Origin: Anaerobranca gottschalkii DSM 13577 | GTDB taxonomy: Bacteria; Bacillota; Proteinivoracia; Proteinivoracales; Proteinivoracaceae | Direction: 5' to 3' | NCBI RefSeq assembly: GCF_900111575.1 | Contig: NZ_FOIF01000006.1 | Coordinates: 17,258-75,101, forward strand | DNA length: 57,844 nt | In this document: positions 7,183 through 17,146 of the stretch, piece by piece | How positions within the stretch are numbered: position 1 is the first letter of the stretch | How the letters are laid out: each line of letters opens with the position of its first letter | The notes under the pieces: model-generated | Told to the model about the DNA's origin: nothing | What the model saw: only the letters and a program-made list of their open reading frames with translations | Databases searched by the model: none | Position numbers and translations under genes: made by a program

Positions 7183-9714
7183 ATGAAATTAACTAAAAAA
7201 GATATTGATAAGGTTAGACATATTGAAGGTTTTCCAATAGCAAAGGATGAGGATATAATCGCTTTATCTAATCCTCCATATTATACAGCTTGTCCTAATC
7301 CTTTTATAGAGGATTTTATAAAGGAACATGGCAAACCTTATGATGAAGGGACTGATGATTATCATAGGGAACCTTTTGCTGCCGATGTGAGTGAAGGGAA
7401 AAATGATCCAATTTATAATGCCCATAGTTATCATACAAAAGTACCTCATAAAGCTATAATGCGATATATACTTCATTATACTGAACCAGGTGATATTGTC
7501 TTTGACGGATTCTGTGGTACTGGAATGACAGGGGTTGCTGCACAAATGTGTGGCAACCCAGACCCTGAATTTAAGGCTAAAATAGAAAAGGAAATGCCTT
7601 ATGTAAAATGGGGTGCCCGTAAAGCTATTTTAAATGATCTTTCACCTGCTGCAACATTTATAGCCTATAACTATAATTCTCCTGTAGATGTAGTGGAATT
7701 TCAGCGAGAAGCAAATTGCATTTTAGAAGAATGTGAAAAAGAATTAGGATGGATGTATGAAACTAGACATGTCATCGAAGGGAAAATCCAAAGGGATATA
7801 TATGGAAATCCAGTTATGGGTCGTATTAACTATACTGTTTGGAGCGATGTATTTATATGTCCTACCTGTTCTAATGAAATAGTATTTTGGGATGCTGCCG
7901 TTGATAAAGAAAATGGTAAAGTTAATGATAAATTCTATTGCCCCCATTGTCGTAGCCAACTGACCAAACGCAGCTGTACTAGGGCCCAGGAAACCCATTT
8001 TGATACCGGCTTGAACCAATTGGTAACTATGGCTAAACAGGTACCGGTTTTAATTAATTATTCTGTTGGTAAAAAACGTTTTGAGAAAGAGCCAGATGAA
8101 TATGATATAGAGCTAATTGAAAAAATCAACAATATGGAAATTCCCTATTGGTATCCTACGGATAGAATGTGCGAAGGGAGAGAAAGTCGTAGGAATGATC
8201 AAAATGGGATAACACATGTGCATCAGTTTTATACGAGAAGAAATAATGCTTTTATGGCAATTTTGTATTCAAAGATTTCAAGATCAAAGAATAGATTACC
8301 ATTATTATTCGCGTTTACTGCTTCAATTCAAAGAGCAACTAAAACAAACAGATTTAGATTCGGCGGAACTGGCAATCTAAGCGGAACTTTGTATATACCT
8401 TCATTACAGTATGAAAGAAGTGCGAATGCATTATTTGTTTCTAAATTTAATGATATTATGAATCAAAAGCAAATGTTAATTGATAAAAATTGTTTTGTAA
8501 ATACAGCATCGCTTTCTAATATTATCAATTTACAAGAAAATTCAATAGACTACATTTTCACAGATCCTCCCTTTGGCAGTAACCTAAATTACTCTGAATT
8601 AAGCTTCATCTGGGAAGCGTGGCTCCGGGTTTTTACTAATCAGAAACCAGAAGCGATTATAAACGCCGTTCAGGGGAAAGGTTTGTTGGAGTATCAGTCG
8701 CTGATGACTCAATGTTTTAGTGAGTGTTACCGCATCTTGAAGCCGGGCCGTTGGATGACAGTGGAATTTCACAATTCGCAAAACTCTGTTTGGAATGCTA
8801 TTCAGGAATCATTAATGCGAGGAGGCTTTATTATTGCCGATGTTCGAACGTTGGACAAAAAGCAAGGCAGTTTTAAACAGGTTACGACAACTTCTGCTGT
8901 AAAGCAAGATCTTGTTATTTCTGCATATAAACCAAAGGAAAGTTTCAAACGAGAATTCATTTCTCATGCTGGGAGTGAAGAAACAGCTTGGAGTTTTGTT
9001 AGACAACATCTTGAAAATCTTCCTGTAGTCGTAGTTAAAAATGGAAAAATTGAATTAATAGCAGAACGCCAAGCATTTTTGCTCTATGATCGCATGGTAG
9101 CTTATCATATCATGAATGGTATATCTGTTCCCTTGGATGCAATAGATTTTTATAAAGGTTTAGATGAAAGGTTCTTAAAACGAGATGGAATGTACTTTTT
9201 AGCAGAGCAGGTAAATGAATATGATACCGCTCGAATTATAAATGATGTGCAACCGGTTCAGTTTGAGCTTTATGTCACCAACGAGAAGACTGCTATTTCA
9301 TGGCTCTATCAGCAACTTGAAACACCGCAGACATATGCTGAACTACAGCCAAAATTCATGCAGGAAATAAAAGCATGGGACAAGTTTGAAAAAAGGCTTG
9401 AACTGGCTGTTTTACTAGAAGAGAACTTTTTGCAGGACGATAAGGGTAGGTGGTACATCCCAGATATAACAAAAACTGCTGATGTGGCTAAACTTCGTGA
9501 AAAGAATTTATTAAAGGAGTTTGAAGGTTATTTAAGTACAAAAGGTAAATTAAAACTATTCCGTACTGAAGCTATTAGAGTAGGTTTTGCAAAACTCTGG
9601 GCAGATAAAAATTATAAGCTTATTGTCGAAACCGCGGAGCGCTTACCGGAAAGTGTTATCCAAGAGGATGATAAGCTGTTGATGTATTATGATTTGAGTT
9701 TGGGGAGAGTGTAA
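7183..9714 (+). CDS. pglX: BREX-3 adenine-specific DNA methyltransferase PglXI
   Basis: N6-adenine DNA methyltransferase that marks host DNA for BREX. The SAM-binding motif I is VFDGFCGTGMTG (residues 106-117) and the catalytic motif IV is DPPF (461-464). A zinc ribbon made by C226/C229 and C253/C256 lies between them. The region from about 320 to 450 is a good candidate for target recognition. Length is 843 residues. GC content is uneven: by hand count about 47% over 8641-8760 against about 23% over 8461-8520, which suggests mosaic origin at the junction between the variable segment and the catalytic motif. No frameshift is seen. Confidence 0.92.
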   Translation: MKLTKKDIDKVRHIEGFPIAKDEDIIALSNPPYYTACPNPFIEDFIKEHGKPYDEGTDDYHREPFAADVSEGKNDPIYNAHSYHTKVPHKAIMRYILHYTEPGDIVFDGFCGTGMTGVAAQMCGNPDPEFKAKIEKEMPYVKWGARKAILNDLSPAATFIAYNYNSPVDVVEFQREANCILEECEKELGWMYETRHVIEGKIQRDIYGNPVMGRINYTVWSDVFICPTCSNEIVFWDAAVDKENGKVNDKFYCPHCRSQLTKRSCTRAQETHFDTGLNQLVTMAKQVPVLINYSVGKKRFEKEPDEYDIELIEKINNMEIPYWYPTDRMCEGRESRRNDQNGITHVHQFYTRRNNAFMAILYSKISRSKNRLPLLFAFTASIQRATKTNRFRFGGTGNLSGTLYIPSLQYERSANALFVSKFNDIMNQKQMLIDKNCFVNTASLSNIINLQENSIDYIFTDPPFGSNLNYSELSFIWEAWLRVFTNQKPEAIINAVQGKGLLEYQSLMTQCFSECYRILKPGRWMTVEFHNSQNSVWNAIQESLMRGGFIIADVRTLDKKQGSFKQVTTTSAVKQDLVISAYKPKESFKREFISHAGSEETAWSFVRQHLENLPVVVVKNGKIELIAERQAFLLYDRMVAYHIMNGISVPLDAIDFYKGLDERFLKRDGMYFLAEQVNEYDTARIINDVQPVQFELYVTNEKTAISWLYQQLETPQTYAELQPKFMQEIKAWDKFEKRLELAVLLEENFLQDDKGRWYIPDITKTADVAKLREKNLLKEFEGYLSTKGKLKLFRTEAIRVGFAKLWADKNYKLIVETAERLPESVIQEDDKLLMYYDLSLGRV

Positions 9715-9720
9715 TTATTT

Positions 9721-12078
9721 ATGATAAAAAAAATTAAGAAAATTGATGGTTTTGGTGTATATAATAATTTTTTGTGGGATTCGACAGTATTAGATAATGA
9801 AAATAGTCAACCATTATGTTTTAATAAAGTCAATATTATATATGGTAGAAATTATTCGGGAAAAACAACTTTATCAAGAATTATTCGCTCATTTGAAACT
9901 AGTTTTCTCGATTCAAAATATGATTCTTCAACTTTTTCGCTTGAAATGGATAATGGTACAATCTTAACTCAAGAAGATCTACATCAAAAAGATTTTCATT
10001 TCAGAGTTTTCAATAAAGATTTCGTCATAGATAACTTAAAATTTATTGTAGATCCCAATGAAAAAATAAAAGCTTTTGCTGTATTTGGAGAGGAAAATGT
10101 TCGACTCGAAAAAGAAATTCGTGAACTTAAAAATAAATTAGGTTCTAATGAAAAGGATAAAGAATCAGGTTTATATCATTTATTGAAAGAAGCGAAAATA
10201 AACGAAGAAAAAGAGAAAAATAAATTGAAAGATGAAAAAGAAAAACTTGAAAATAGACTACGTGATAAAGCAACTGACCCAAGTACTGGTATAAGATATA
10301 ATGTTGAAAAATTTGGAGATCAGAATTATGATATTAGAAAGATAAGAAAAGAGCTAGAACTCGTACTCTCAGATAATTACCGAGCTCTTACACCAGAGGA
10401 AAAAAATAAATATGAGGCTATTGTTAATGAAAAAGGTAAACCTCCAATTAGTGAATTGCCCAAAATCAATCTTTTATTTGATTCTTTTTGTGACGAAGCA
10501 CAAGTATTATTATCTAAGCAAATTGGTGAGTCGGATAAAATTCAGGAATTACTTAATGATTACGCATTAAACAAATGGGTAAAAGAAGGTGTTGGCTTGT
10601 TAAAAGGTAAAAAGCAATGTGCTTTTTGCGGTTCTGAAATAACAGATGAACGATGGGAATCTCTTAAAAAACATTTTGACGATGAATCCCAAAAACTTGA
10701 GAGTGATATCAAAAATTTGATTGATAGAATAGAAAACCATAAGAATGAAATAAACAATGGGTTTATATGGAAAGAGGAAGATTTTTATGTTAATTTCCTT
10801 CAACAATTGGAAACGTTAAAAACTAAATATAATGATGTCGCAAATAAATATTTAAAACATTTAGATGCTATAAGAGAGCAGCTTAGAGAAAGATTAACTG
10901 TTATTACAAAAAAAATTGAATTTATTAGACCCTGTGATAATAAAAACGACTTTGATGCTATATTGAATGAATGTAAAAGTTTTAAAAATGAGGTAAATGA
11001 ATATTGTGCTTCTAATAGAAATCATATAAAAGATGCACAAGAAAAGTTAAGGTTATTTGAAGTATATTCTTTTGCTAGAGATATTGGATATGAGGATATT
11101 TGCAAGAAAATTAAAGATTTAGAAGAGACGTGTACAAAAGCGGAAGAAGAGACAAAACGACTTCAAAAAAATATAGAAGATATAAAGGAAGAAATTAAAA
11201 AGAAAGAAAATTTATTGAGCAGTGAGCAAAATGCAGCAGACAAAATCAATTACTACCTGGACAAATATTTCGGCCATAAATATTTAACTCTTAAAGCTGT
11301 TGAAGATGATTCAACAAATGAAAAGAGTGTTTATTTTGAAGTGCATCGAAACGATGATATTGCGTTTAATTTAAGTGAAGGAGAATGTAATTTAATTGCT
11401 TTTTGCTATTTTATGGCTAAATTGGAAGATGTTAAAACCGCTGGTCAAAAACCTATAATTTGGATTGATGATCCTGTAAGTAGTCTTGATGATGATAATA
11501 TTTTTTATATGTATAGCCTAATAAGTGAGATAACAAAGAAAGAGTTATATACCCAATTAGTTATTTCTACACACAATTTAGAGTTTTTAAAATATCTAAG
11601 GAGATTAAAACCAAATAAAAAGGGATATTGGATAATACGTCGTACTGGGGAAAACTCTGTCATTAAACCTATGCCAAAACATTTAGTGAAATATGGTACA
11701 GAGTTTAACTACCTTTTTTCATGCATTTATAAATGTTCGCAGTTAAACGAAAATGATGATGATAATTATGAAATTATTTACAACTTTGGAAATAATGCAA
11801 GAAAGTTTTTAGAAGTCTACCTTTATTATAAATATCCGTATATCGACGAACGAGAATATAATCTAGAAGAAAGACTAGAAAGATTTTTTGCAGGTGATTC
11901 TTTAATTGCAGAAAAGGTTAATAGAGTTGTAAATGAACGTTCTCATTTACAAATGATAGAAAGGGGTTTAATTCCATTTGATAAGAAAAAAGAAATCATA
12001 AGCGTAGCAAAGCATATAATTGATAAAGTAAATGAAGATAATGAACAATATCAGGAATTACTTAATAGTATTAGCTAA
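9721..12078 (+). CDS. RloC-like anticodon nuclease (AAA_13 family)
   Basis: ABC/SMC-type ATPase with a C-terminal HEPN-like nuclease region, 785 residues, resembling RloC/PrrC toxins that cut tRNA anticodon loops during phage infection. Walker A is GRNYSGKT (42-49). Two long coiled-coil arms (about 120-540) flank a CAFC motif (300-303) that matches RloC's zinc hook. The signature is LSEGE (551-555), Walker B WIDDP (581-585), and the H-loop H618. Near the C-terminus R694, E698 and H742 (NARKFLE ... NERSHL) are candidates for the Arg-Glu-His nuclease triad. It sits between pglXI and brxHII, 6 bases after pglXI, so it is probably co-expressed with BREX and guarded by it. No specific substrate can be inferred. 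Confidence 0.8.
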   Translation: MIKKIKKIDGFGVYNNFLWDSTVLDNENSQPLCFNKVNIIYGRNYSGKTTLSRIIRSFETSFLDSKYDSSTFSLEMDNGTILTQEDLHQKDFHFRVFNKDFVIDNLKFIVDPNEKIKAFAVFGEENVRLEKEIRELKNKLGSNEKDKESGLYHLLKEAKINEEKEKNKLKDEKEKLENRLRDKATDPSTGIRYNVEKFGDQNYDIRKIRKELELVLSDNYRALTPEEKNKYEAIVNEKGKPPISELPKINLLFDSFCDEAQVLLSKQIGESDKIQELLNDYALNKWVKEGVGLLKGKKQCAFCGSEITDERWESLKKHFDDESQKLESDIKNLIDRIENHKNEINNGFIWKEEDFYVNFLQQLETLKTKYNDVANKYLKHLDAIREQLRERLTVITKKIEFIRPCDNKNDFDAILNECKSFKNEVNEYCASNRNHIKDAQEKLRLFEVYSFARDIGYEDICKKIKDLEETCTKAEEETKRLQKNIEDIKEEIKKKENLLSSEQNAADKINYYLDKYFGHKYLTLKAVEDDSTNEKSVYFEVHRNDDIAFNLSEGECNLIAFCYFMAKLEDVKTAGQKPIIWIDDPVSSLDDDNIFYMYSLISEITKKELYTQLVISTHNLEFLKYLRRLKPNKKGYWIIRRTGENSVIKPMPKHLVKYGTEFNYLFSCIYKCSQLNENDDDNYEIIYNFGNNARKFLEVYLYYKYPYIDEREYNLEERLERFFAGDSLIAEKVNRVVNERSHLQMIERGLIPFDKKKEIISVAKHIIDKVNEDNEQYQELLNSIS

Positions 12079-12148
12079 TATATTAGACCTTAAACATAAT
12101 TATAATTAATTTATATGTAAAGTTAATTATTAGAGGGGTCAATACAAC

Positions 12149-14824
12149 ATGATTACTTTTACTATAGGAGATTACGTTTTTGATAAAATCAAAAATGAGC
12201 GAGTGCAAATATTGGATGTCAGTGAAGTATGGGGCTTTGTTTCTTATAAGGTTTTTAATTCTTCTACTGGAGAAGTTTATAAGTTATCCATTGATGATAT
12301 TTGCACTGAAGTACCTGAAGATAATTTTAATGAAAATTATCTTCGGTATGTTGCTATGCTTTCTAAAATTAAAAATGAAATCTCTCAAGGTATTATATCA
12401 AAAATATCTAACAATATAATTCCTTTACCCCATCAGATTTATGCTCTTAATAGGGCGCTATCAAATAATAATATAAGGTATATATTGGCTGATGAAGTTG
12501 GACTTGGGAAAACTATTGAAGCAGGGCTTATTATCAAAGAATTAAAAACTAGGGGACTAATAAAAAGGATTTTGATTGTTTGTCCTACTGGTCTTGTAAC
12601 TCAATGGAGTTTTGAGATGGAGGATAAATTTAATGAGAAGTTTCATGTTATTTTACCAGAAGATTATAATTCTATACGTAAGATAACTGGTAAAGATGAT
12701 GTTTACGGACAATTTGAACAAGTTATATCACCAATGGATTCTATAAAACCATTGGTAAGACGGACTGGCTGGAGTGAAGAAAAGGTAATTAAATATAATG
12801 AGGAAAGGATCTATTCCATAATAAATAGTGGTTGGGATTTGGTGGTTATTGATGAAGCACATAGAGTTGCTGGGAGTTCAGGAGAAGTAGCTAGATATAA
12901 ACTTGGTAAACTTTTGGCAGCAGCCAGTCCTTATCTATTATTATTAACAGCTACACCCCATAATGGTAAAACAGAGCCGTTTTTACGCCTTATTCGTCTT
13001 TTGGATGAAAAGGCTTTTCCTAATATTAATGCTGTTGTTAGAGAACAGGTAGCTCCTTACATTATAAGGACTGAAAAACGTGAAGCTATAGATAATAATG
13101 GTAATAAGCTCTTTAAAAAGCGGGTGACTAAAGTTATTGAATTACATTGGGACGATAGACATTCCCTACAACGTAAATTGTATGGAATGGTATCTAATTA
13201 TGTTTCTAAAAATTATAACAAAGCAATGCGTAATCGTGGTAAAAATATGTGGTTTGTATTTTTGCTTATTATGATGCAGCGTTTAGTTACCAGTAGTACA
13301 AGGGCTATCAGAGAAAGTATGGAACGACGTGTAAAAATCCTAGAAGAGCAAAGTTTTAAGTACCAAACAATGAGTGAAGATGAACTTATAGAGATGGATT
13401 TTGAAGAAAATATAGAAGATGTCATTGCTGCTATTTCTTTAGATATAAAAGAAGAGATTGCTCAACTTAGAGATATTATTGCTGTTGCTAAGCAAGCGGA
13501 ATTTCAATATCTTGATGTAAAAGTTGAAACTCTTCTTGAAATAATTGATAACTTATTTGCAGAGGAAAGGGATAGAAAAGTTATTGTTTTTACAGAATTT
13601 GTTGCAACACAAAGCTATCTTGTAAAATTGTTAAAGGATAGGGGTTATTCAACGTCTATACTCAATGGTAGTATGAATATTGAAGAAAGGAATATTGTAT
13701 TAAAAGAGTTTAAAGAAGAAACTGATATCCTAATTTCCACCGATGCCGGTGGTGAAGGGTTAAACCTACAGTTTTCAAATTGTATTATTAATTATGACTT
13801 GCCCTGGAATCCTATGAAGATAGAACAGCGTATTGGTCGGGTTGATCGTATTGGGCAAAAAAGAGATGTATTGGTGTATAATTTAATTTTAGCAGATACT
13901 GTTGAAAATCGGGTTAGGGTCGTGTTGGAAGAAAAGCTTTCCGTTATACTTAAAGAATTAGGAATAGATAAGTATTCCGATATTCTGGATAGTGAAGCTG
14001 CTGAGTTAAACTTTACAGATGCTTATTTGAAATCAATCCACAATCCTAAGAATATTGAGACTAATATTCGTCCAGTAGAAGAGGATTTGAAAAAGCAAGT
14101 TGAAAATAGCATGCTTATTAAAGATTTAATAAAGGATGAAAAAGACCTTACATCAATGATTGGGAAGGAATCATCCTATGATATTGAAACTGCATTAAAG
14201 CAAATGTTTACATATTATCAAAACTATAAAGGATATTCCTCCTTACCTATAGAAGGTTTGAAAATTAACGATCCTGTGATTGATAGCCATCTAAAAAAGG
14301 AAATAGAGCAAGACATAGGAGGTAAAATCTTAAAAGTTTCTATAAGAGATTTTCCTAATGAGAAGGGTTATTTTATGTTATGGAAGATATCACTAACTAA
14401 TGAAAGTCATGGCCAGAAAATCATCCCAATTTTTATTAACCAAGAGTTTATAGTTCGTCCTATAGCTGGTAAGAAAATTTGGGATGCTATTCTTGATAAA
14501 GACAGGACTATCACTGTTTGGGAAGGGGAAAAGGTAGATATTGAGATACAGAATAAACTACGTATAATTTCACAAGAATTTGCTTATGATACTTTTTTAA
14601 TGATGAAAACAGAATTGGAAAAAAGGAATGAAGAAAAGTATAGGAAGTATTTGTATGCTTTAAATCTGCGTATTGAGGCTGCAGAACGAATAGGGATCGA
14701 AAACATTAGGAAGCACAAACTTATGGCTTTAAGCCGGGAAAAGGCAGAGATAGAAGCCAATTATCAGATGGGTAAGAAATTCTATCCTGATTTTAAATTA
14801 GTACTTTTGGCGTATATGGAGTGA
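12149..14824 (+). CDS. brxHII: BREX-3 helicase BrxHII (SNF2-type)
   Basis: Superfamily 2 helicase/translocase of 891 residues. Visible motifs: Walker A DEVGLGKTIEAG with GLGKT at 118-122, DEAH at 235-238, TATPHNGK (motif III region) and QRIGRVDRIGQ starting at residue 560 (motif VI). The C-terminal 250 residues are helical and specific to the family. It is expected to act on DNA in the cytoplasm as part of BREX. The ATG follows AGAGGGG. The preceding 70-base AT-rich gap is the largest in the operon, so a secondary promoter here is possible but not demonstrated. Confidence 0.9.
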   Translation: MITFTIGDYVFDKIKNERVQILDVSEVWGFVSYKVFNSSTGEVYKLSIDDICTEVPEDNFNENYLRYVAMLSKIKNEISQGIISKISNNIIPLPHQIYALNRALSNNNIRYILADEVGLGKTIEAGLIIKELKTRGLIKRILIVCPTGLVTQWSFEMEDKFNEKFHVILPEDYNSIRKITGKDDVYGQFEQVISPMDSIKPLVRRTGWSEEKVIKYNEERIYSIINSGWDLVVIDEAHRVAGSSGEVARYKLGKLLAAASPYLLLLTATPHNGKTEPFLRLIRLLDEKAFPNINAVVREQVAPYIIRTEKREAIDNNGNKLFKKRVTKVIELHWDDRHSLQRKLYGMVSNYVSKNYNKAMRNRGKNMWFVFLLIMMQRLVTSSTRAIRESMERRVKILEEQSFKYQTMSEDELIEMDFEENIEDVIAAISLDIKEEIAQLRDIIAVAKQAEFQYLDVKVETLLEIIDNLFAEERDRKVIVFTEFVATQSYLVKLLKDRGYSTSILNGSMNIEERNIVLKEFKEETDILISTDAGGEGLNLQFSNCIINYDLPWNPMKIEQRIGRVDRIGQKRDVLVYNLILADTVENRVRVVLEEKLSVILKELGIDKYSDILDSEAAELNFTDAYLKSIHNPKNIETNIRPVEEDLKKQVENSMLIKDLIKDEKDLTSMIGKESSYDIETALKQMFTYYQNYKGYSSLPIEGLKINDPVIDSHLKKEIEQDIGGKILKVSIRDFPNEKGYFMLWKISLTNESHGQKIIPIFINQEFIVRPIAGKKIWDAILDKDRTITVWEGEKVDIEIQNKLRIISQEFAYDTFLMMKTELEKRNEEKYRKYLYALNLRIEAAERIGIENIRKHKLMALSREKAEIEANYQMGKKFYPDFKLVLLAYME

Positions 14825-14828
14825 AATT

Positions 14829-16274
14829 ATGATAGAGAAACGGATAATTGAATTGTTTTCAATAGAATATGAAAAGCGTTTATTGATATTTGATATAAAT
14901 GGTTTTTCTGTTATTTACGATTATATTAAATTACTTATTTCTCGGAAATTTCAAGTAATTATTTACGAAGACATTGAAGCATTTCGGTTAAAGTATGAGC
15001 AAGAAATAAAGAATTCTAATGATAAATACGCAGTAATTGTACATTCTGATATTTATGTTCCTTATGATATAAGGAAACAGTTCTTTGAAGTTGAAATTTC
15101 TCTTAAAAGTATTTTTCCAAAACTTCATGAAGATACAGTGCGCAGGTATATTAAAGACATTGACTTGATTAGTTTTGCCTATGGGGAGCTTTATTCGTTT
15201 TGTGATACCAAGGAAAAGACTGAAAAATTTATTATAGATAAGGTCTTTTCAAGGGAAAATATAGAAAGTTATTGTGTGTTGTTAATTAAAAAACTCTTGC
15301 CTTCTAATGATAAATATGTTATAAATGCAAATGAATGGATTGAAATTGCCCGTAAAAAAGCACAAATTGATTATTACGCTTCCAAAGGAAACATTACTAT
15401 TGATACGAGATTTGTTGATGAGAAATTTAAAAACTTTATATTTAATGGTTATCAAAAACTTGCTGGTGAGATTTCAAAAGATGTTCCTGCTATTTTGACT
15501 AAAATAATTGATATAATTGCCAATGGTAAAACTGCTCTTATTATTATAGATGGGATGTCTTTGTTTGATTTTGAAGTAATATCCCGATATTGGGAAGGGA
15601 TTGACTATGATTTTTACTGCACTTACGCCGTTATACCGACGACGACAGCTATTTCAAGGCAATCTTTATTAACGGGCAAGTATCCACGGGAATTAAAAAA
15701 TCCTTTTTCTTTAAGCCAAGAAGAAAAAGAATTCTTAGAAGCTATAAAGAAAAAGGGGTATACAAAGAAGCAAATCTTATATTTTAAAGGTTATAATCCA
15801 CCGATTAGTTATTTAACCAAGTTTTTAGTTATTATAATTAATGATGTAGATGATTTAGTTCATGCCCAAAAGCAAGGGCGTGTAGGGATGTATAACGATC
15901 TTTCCCTTTGGGCTAAAAGTGGTAAATTGCAAAAATTAATTAAGGAATTGTATGAACAGGGTTTTAATATTTATATAACATCTGATCATGGTAATACTTG
16001 TTGTGTAGGAGTAGGAGATATTCGTAATGTTGGTGTTGAGGTTGAAACTAAGTCAAAAAGGATGTTAGTACTGAAAGATTTTGCAGAATACAAAGATTTT
16101 TTCACAGATAAAGTTATAAAGTATCCAGGATATTATTTAGATAAAGATTATCAATATTTTGTTTGCGAATCAGACTATTCATTTGATAATAAGGATAAAG
16201 AAACAATGACACATGGAGGCATATCTATAGATGAGGTTATTGTCCCATTTATTAAAGTAAAGGCGGTAATTTAG
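14829..16274 (+). CDS. pglZ: BREX-3 phosphatase-fold protein PglZ
   Basis: PglZ is the alkaline-phosphatase-superfamily core protein of BREX. The metal-site motifs are visible: TALIIIDGMS with D241, TSDHGN with D386/H387, and a late MTHGG. The protein is 481 residues, which seems short for a PglZ; I see no frameshift, so a compact form is more likely than a broken gene. It starts 4 bases after brxHII stops and its stop is immediately followed by the brxA start, indicating translational coupling. Its biochemical role in BREX is not established by the sequence. Confidence 0.88.
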   Translation: MIEKRIIELFSIEYEKRLLIFDINGFSVIYDYIKLLISRKFQVIIYEDIEAFRLKYEQEIKNSNDKYAVIVHSDIYVPYDIRKQFFEVEISLKSIFPKLHEDTVRRYIKDIDLISFAYGELYSFCDTKEKTEKFIIDKVFSRENIESYCVLLIKKLLPSNDKYVINANEWIEIARKKAQIDYYASKGNITIDTRFVDEKFKNFIFNGYQKLAGEISKDVPAILTKIIDIIANGKTALIIIDGMSLFDFEVISRYWEGIDYDFYCTYAVIPTTTAISRQSLLTGKYPRELKNPFSLSQEEKEFLEAIKKKGYTKKQILYFKGYNPPISYLTKFLVIIINDVDDLVHAQKQGRVGMYNDLSLWAKSGKLQKLIKELYEQGFNIYITSDHGNTCCVGVGDIRNVGVEVETKSKRMLVLKDFAEYKDFFTDKVIKYPGYYLDKDYQYFVCESDYSFDNKDKETMTHGGISIDEVIVPFIKVKAVI

Positions 16275-16979
16275 ATGGCAAAGATGATTGGAATGTCCCG
16301 TTCGATTAAATTAGAATGGTTGAATAAAACTGTAGAACTTATTTTAGAGGGAAAAAATGAAAAACAAATCAAAGATGAGTTAAATGAATATTTGTCTTTT
16401 GAAATAAAAGATCCTACTAACCTTATAAAAACTAGAGGAATTCTCATGAATATTTGGGTAAAGACTCCTGATGAGGTTACAGTTTTAAAAAAACTTGCAA
16501 TAGAAGCTTATAAGGATGAGAAGGCCAACAAATTGGCATTACATTGGAGTATGATGCTAGTTGCTTACCCTGTTTTTTCTGATATATGTGCTTTAATAGG
16601 AAAGCTTACTAACATCCAGGATACATTTACAGCCTCTTGGCTTAAAGAAAAGCTGTTTGAAATGTGGGGGGAAGGGACTACACTGTTATACTCTAGTCAA
16701 AAAATATTACAAACTTTAAAACAAATTGGAGTTATAGAAAATGAGAAAATTGGTGTATATAGAATAAAAAAATACCAGGTTACTGATGTAAAAACTATAC
16801 AAGTGTTGTTATTGGCTATTCTTTATTTAAGGGAAAGGGCTTACTATGAAATTGTAGAATTATCTTCAGTGCCCCAGGTTTTTCCTTTTGAATATAATGT
16901 TTCCTATGAATGGCTACATGATTCAAATTTATTTAATTTAAGTAACTTTGGAGGTAAAATTGTATTAACTGTAGATTAA
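16275..16979 (+). CDS. brxA: BREX protein BrxA (DUF1819)
   Basis: Last gene of the BREX operon, 234 residues, in the position where type 3 BREX carries brxA. BrxA proteins are small, helical, putatively DNA-binding proteins. The sequence starts MAKMIGMSRSIKLEWLNKTV and has a segment WLKEKLFEMWGEG typical of the family. It has no enzymatic motif. The ATG directly follows the pglZ stop codon. The call rests on size, position and family resemblance. Confidence 0.8.
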   Translation: MAKMIGMSRSIKLEWLNKTVELILEGKNEKQIKDELNEYLSFEIKDPTNLIKTRGILMNIWVKTPDEVTVLKKLAIEAYKDEKANKLALHWSMMLVAYPVFSDICALIGKLTNIQDTFTASWLKEKLFEMWGEGTTLLYSSQKILQTLKQIGVIENEKIGVYRIKKYQVTDVKTIQVLLLAILYLRERAYYEIVELSSVPQVFPFEYNVSYEWLHDSNLFNLSNFGGKIVLTVD

Positions 16980-17025
16980 GAATAAATATTCTTCTGGAAG
17001 GGAGCAGGTGTTAAAATACCGGCTC

Positions 17026-17146
17026 AGACTGAAGACAAACTATAGACAAAGTCATCATCAGCTGTGGTAATTAAACAAAGATACGATTAAGTTGAGGAGA
17101 TAGATTTTACCACAGCCTTTAAAAAATGACTTTGTCTACAAACTGA
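17026..17146 (+). repeat. Structured repeat, copy 3, right flank of the BREX island
   Basis: This copy runs AGACTGAAGACAAACTATAG, then ATAGACAAAGTCAT, GCTGTGGTAATTAAACA, GATACGATTAAGTTGAGGAG, a short junction, TTACCACAGCC, and ATGACTTTGTCTAC. The outer segments form terminal inverted repeats and GCTGTGGTAA pairs with TTACCACAGC. Compared with copy 1 the large central hairpin is deleted. It matches the reverse complement of 186-248 nearly base for base over about 75 bases. It is flanked by two related sequences, GCAGGTGTTAAAATACCGGC (17003-17022) and GCTGGTGTTAAACACCGGC (17147-17165). Confidence 0.85.

Larger units (their letters stand above)
3018..16979 (+). other. BREX type 3 phage-defence island
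   Basis: Six genes in the order brxF, brxC, pglXI, brxHII, pglZ, brxA match the published type 3 BREX layout. One extra gene, an RloC-like anticodon nuclease, lies between pglXI and brxHII. All genes are on the plus strand with gaps of 0-70 bases, consistent with one operon or two overlapping transcripts (the largest gap, 70 bases, is before brxHII). BREX systems methylate host DNA through PglX and block phage replication by an unresolved mechanism. No integrase or transposase gene is present; the island is bracketed by inverted copies of the structured repeat at 2703-2814 and 17026-17146. Confidence 0.9.

Noticed and set aside
12180-12419. Frame of 79 codons in the start of brxHII
   Set aside because: A shadow of brxHII in another frame without a ribosome site.
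14829-16274. pglZ as a pseudogene because of its short length
   Set aside because: The metal-site motifs are present, start and stop are coupled to neighbours, and no remnants of a longer protein are seen around it.
3018-16979. Island as a prophage or an integrative element
   Set aside because: No integrase, capsid, portal, relaxase or attachment site is present.
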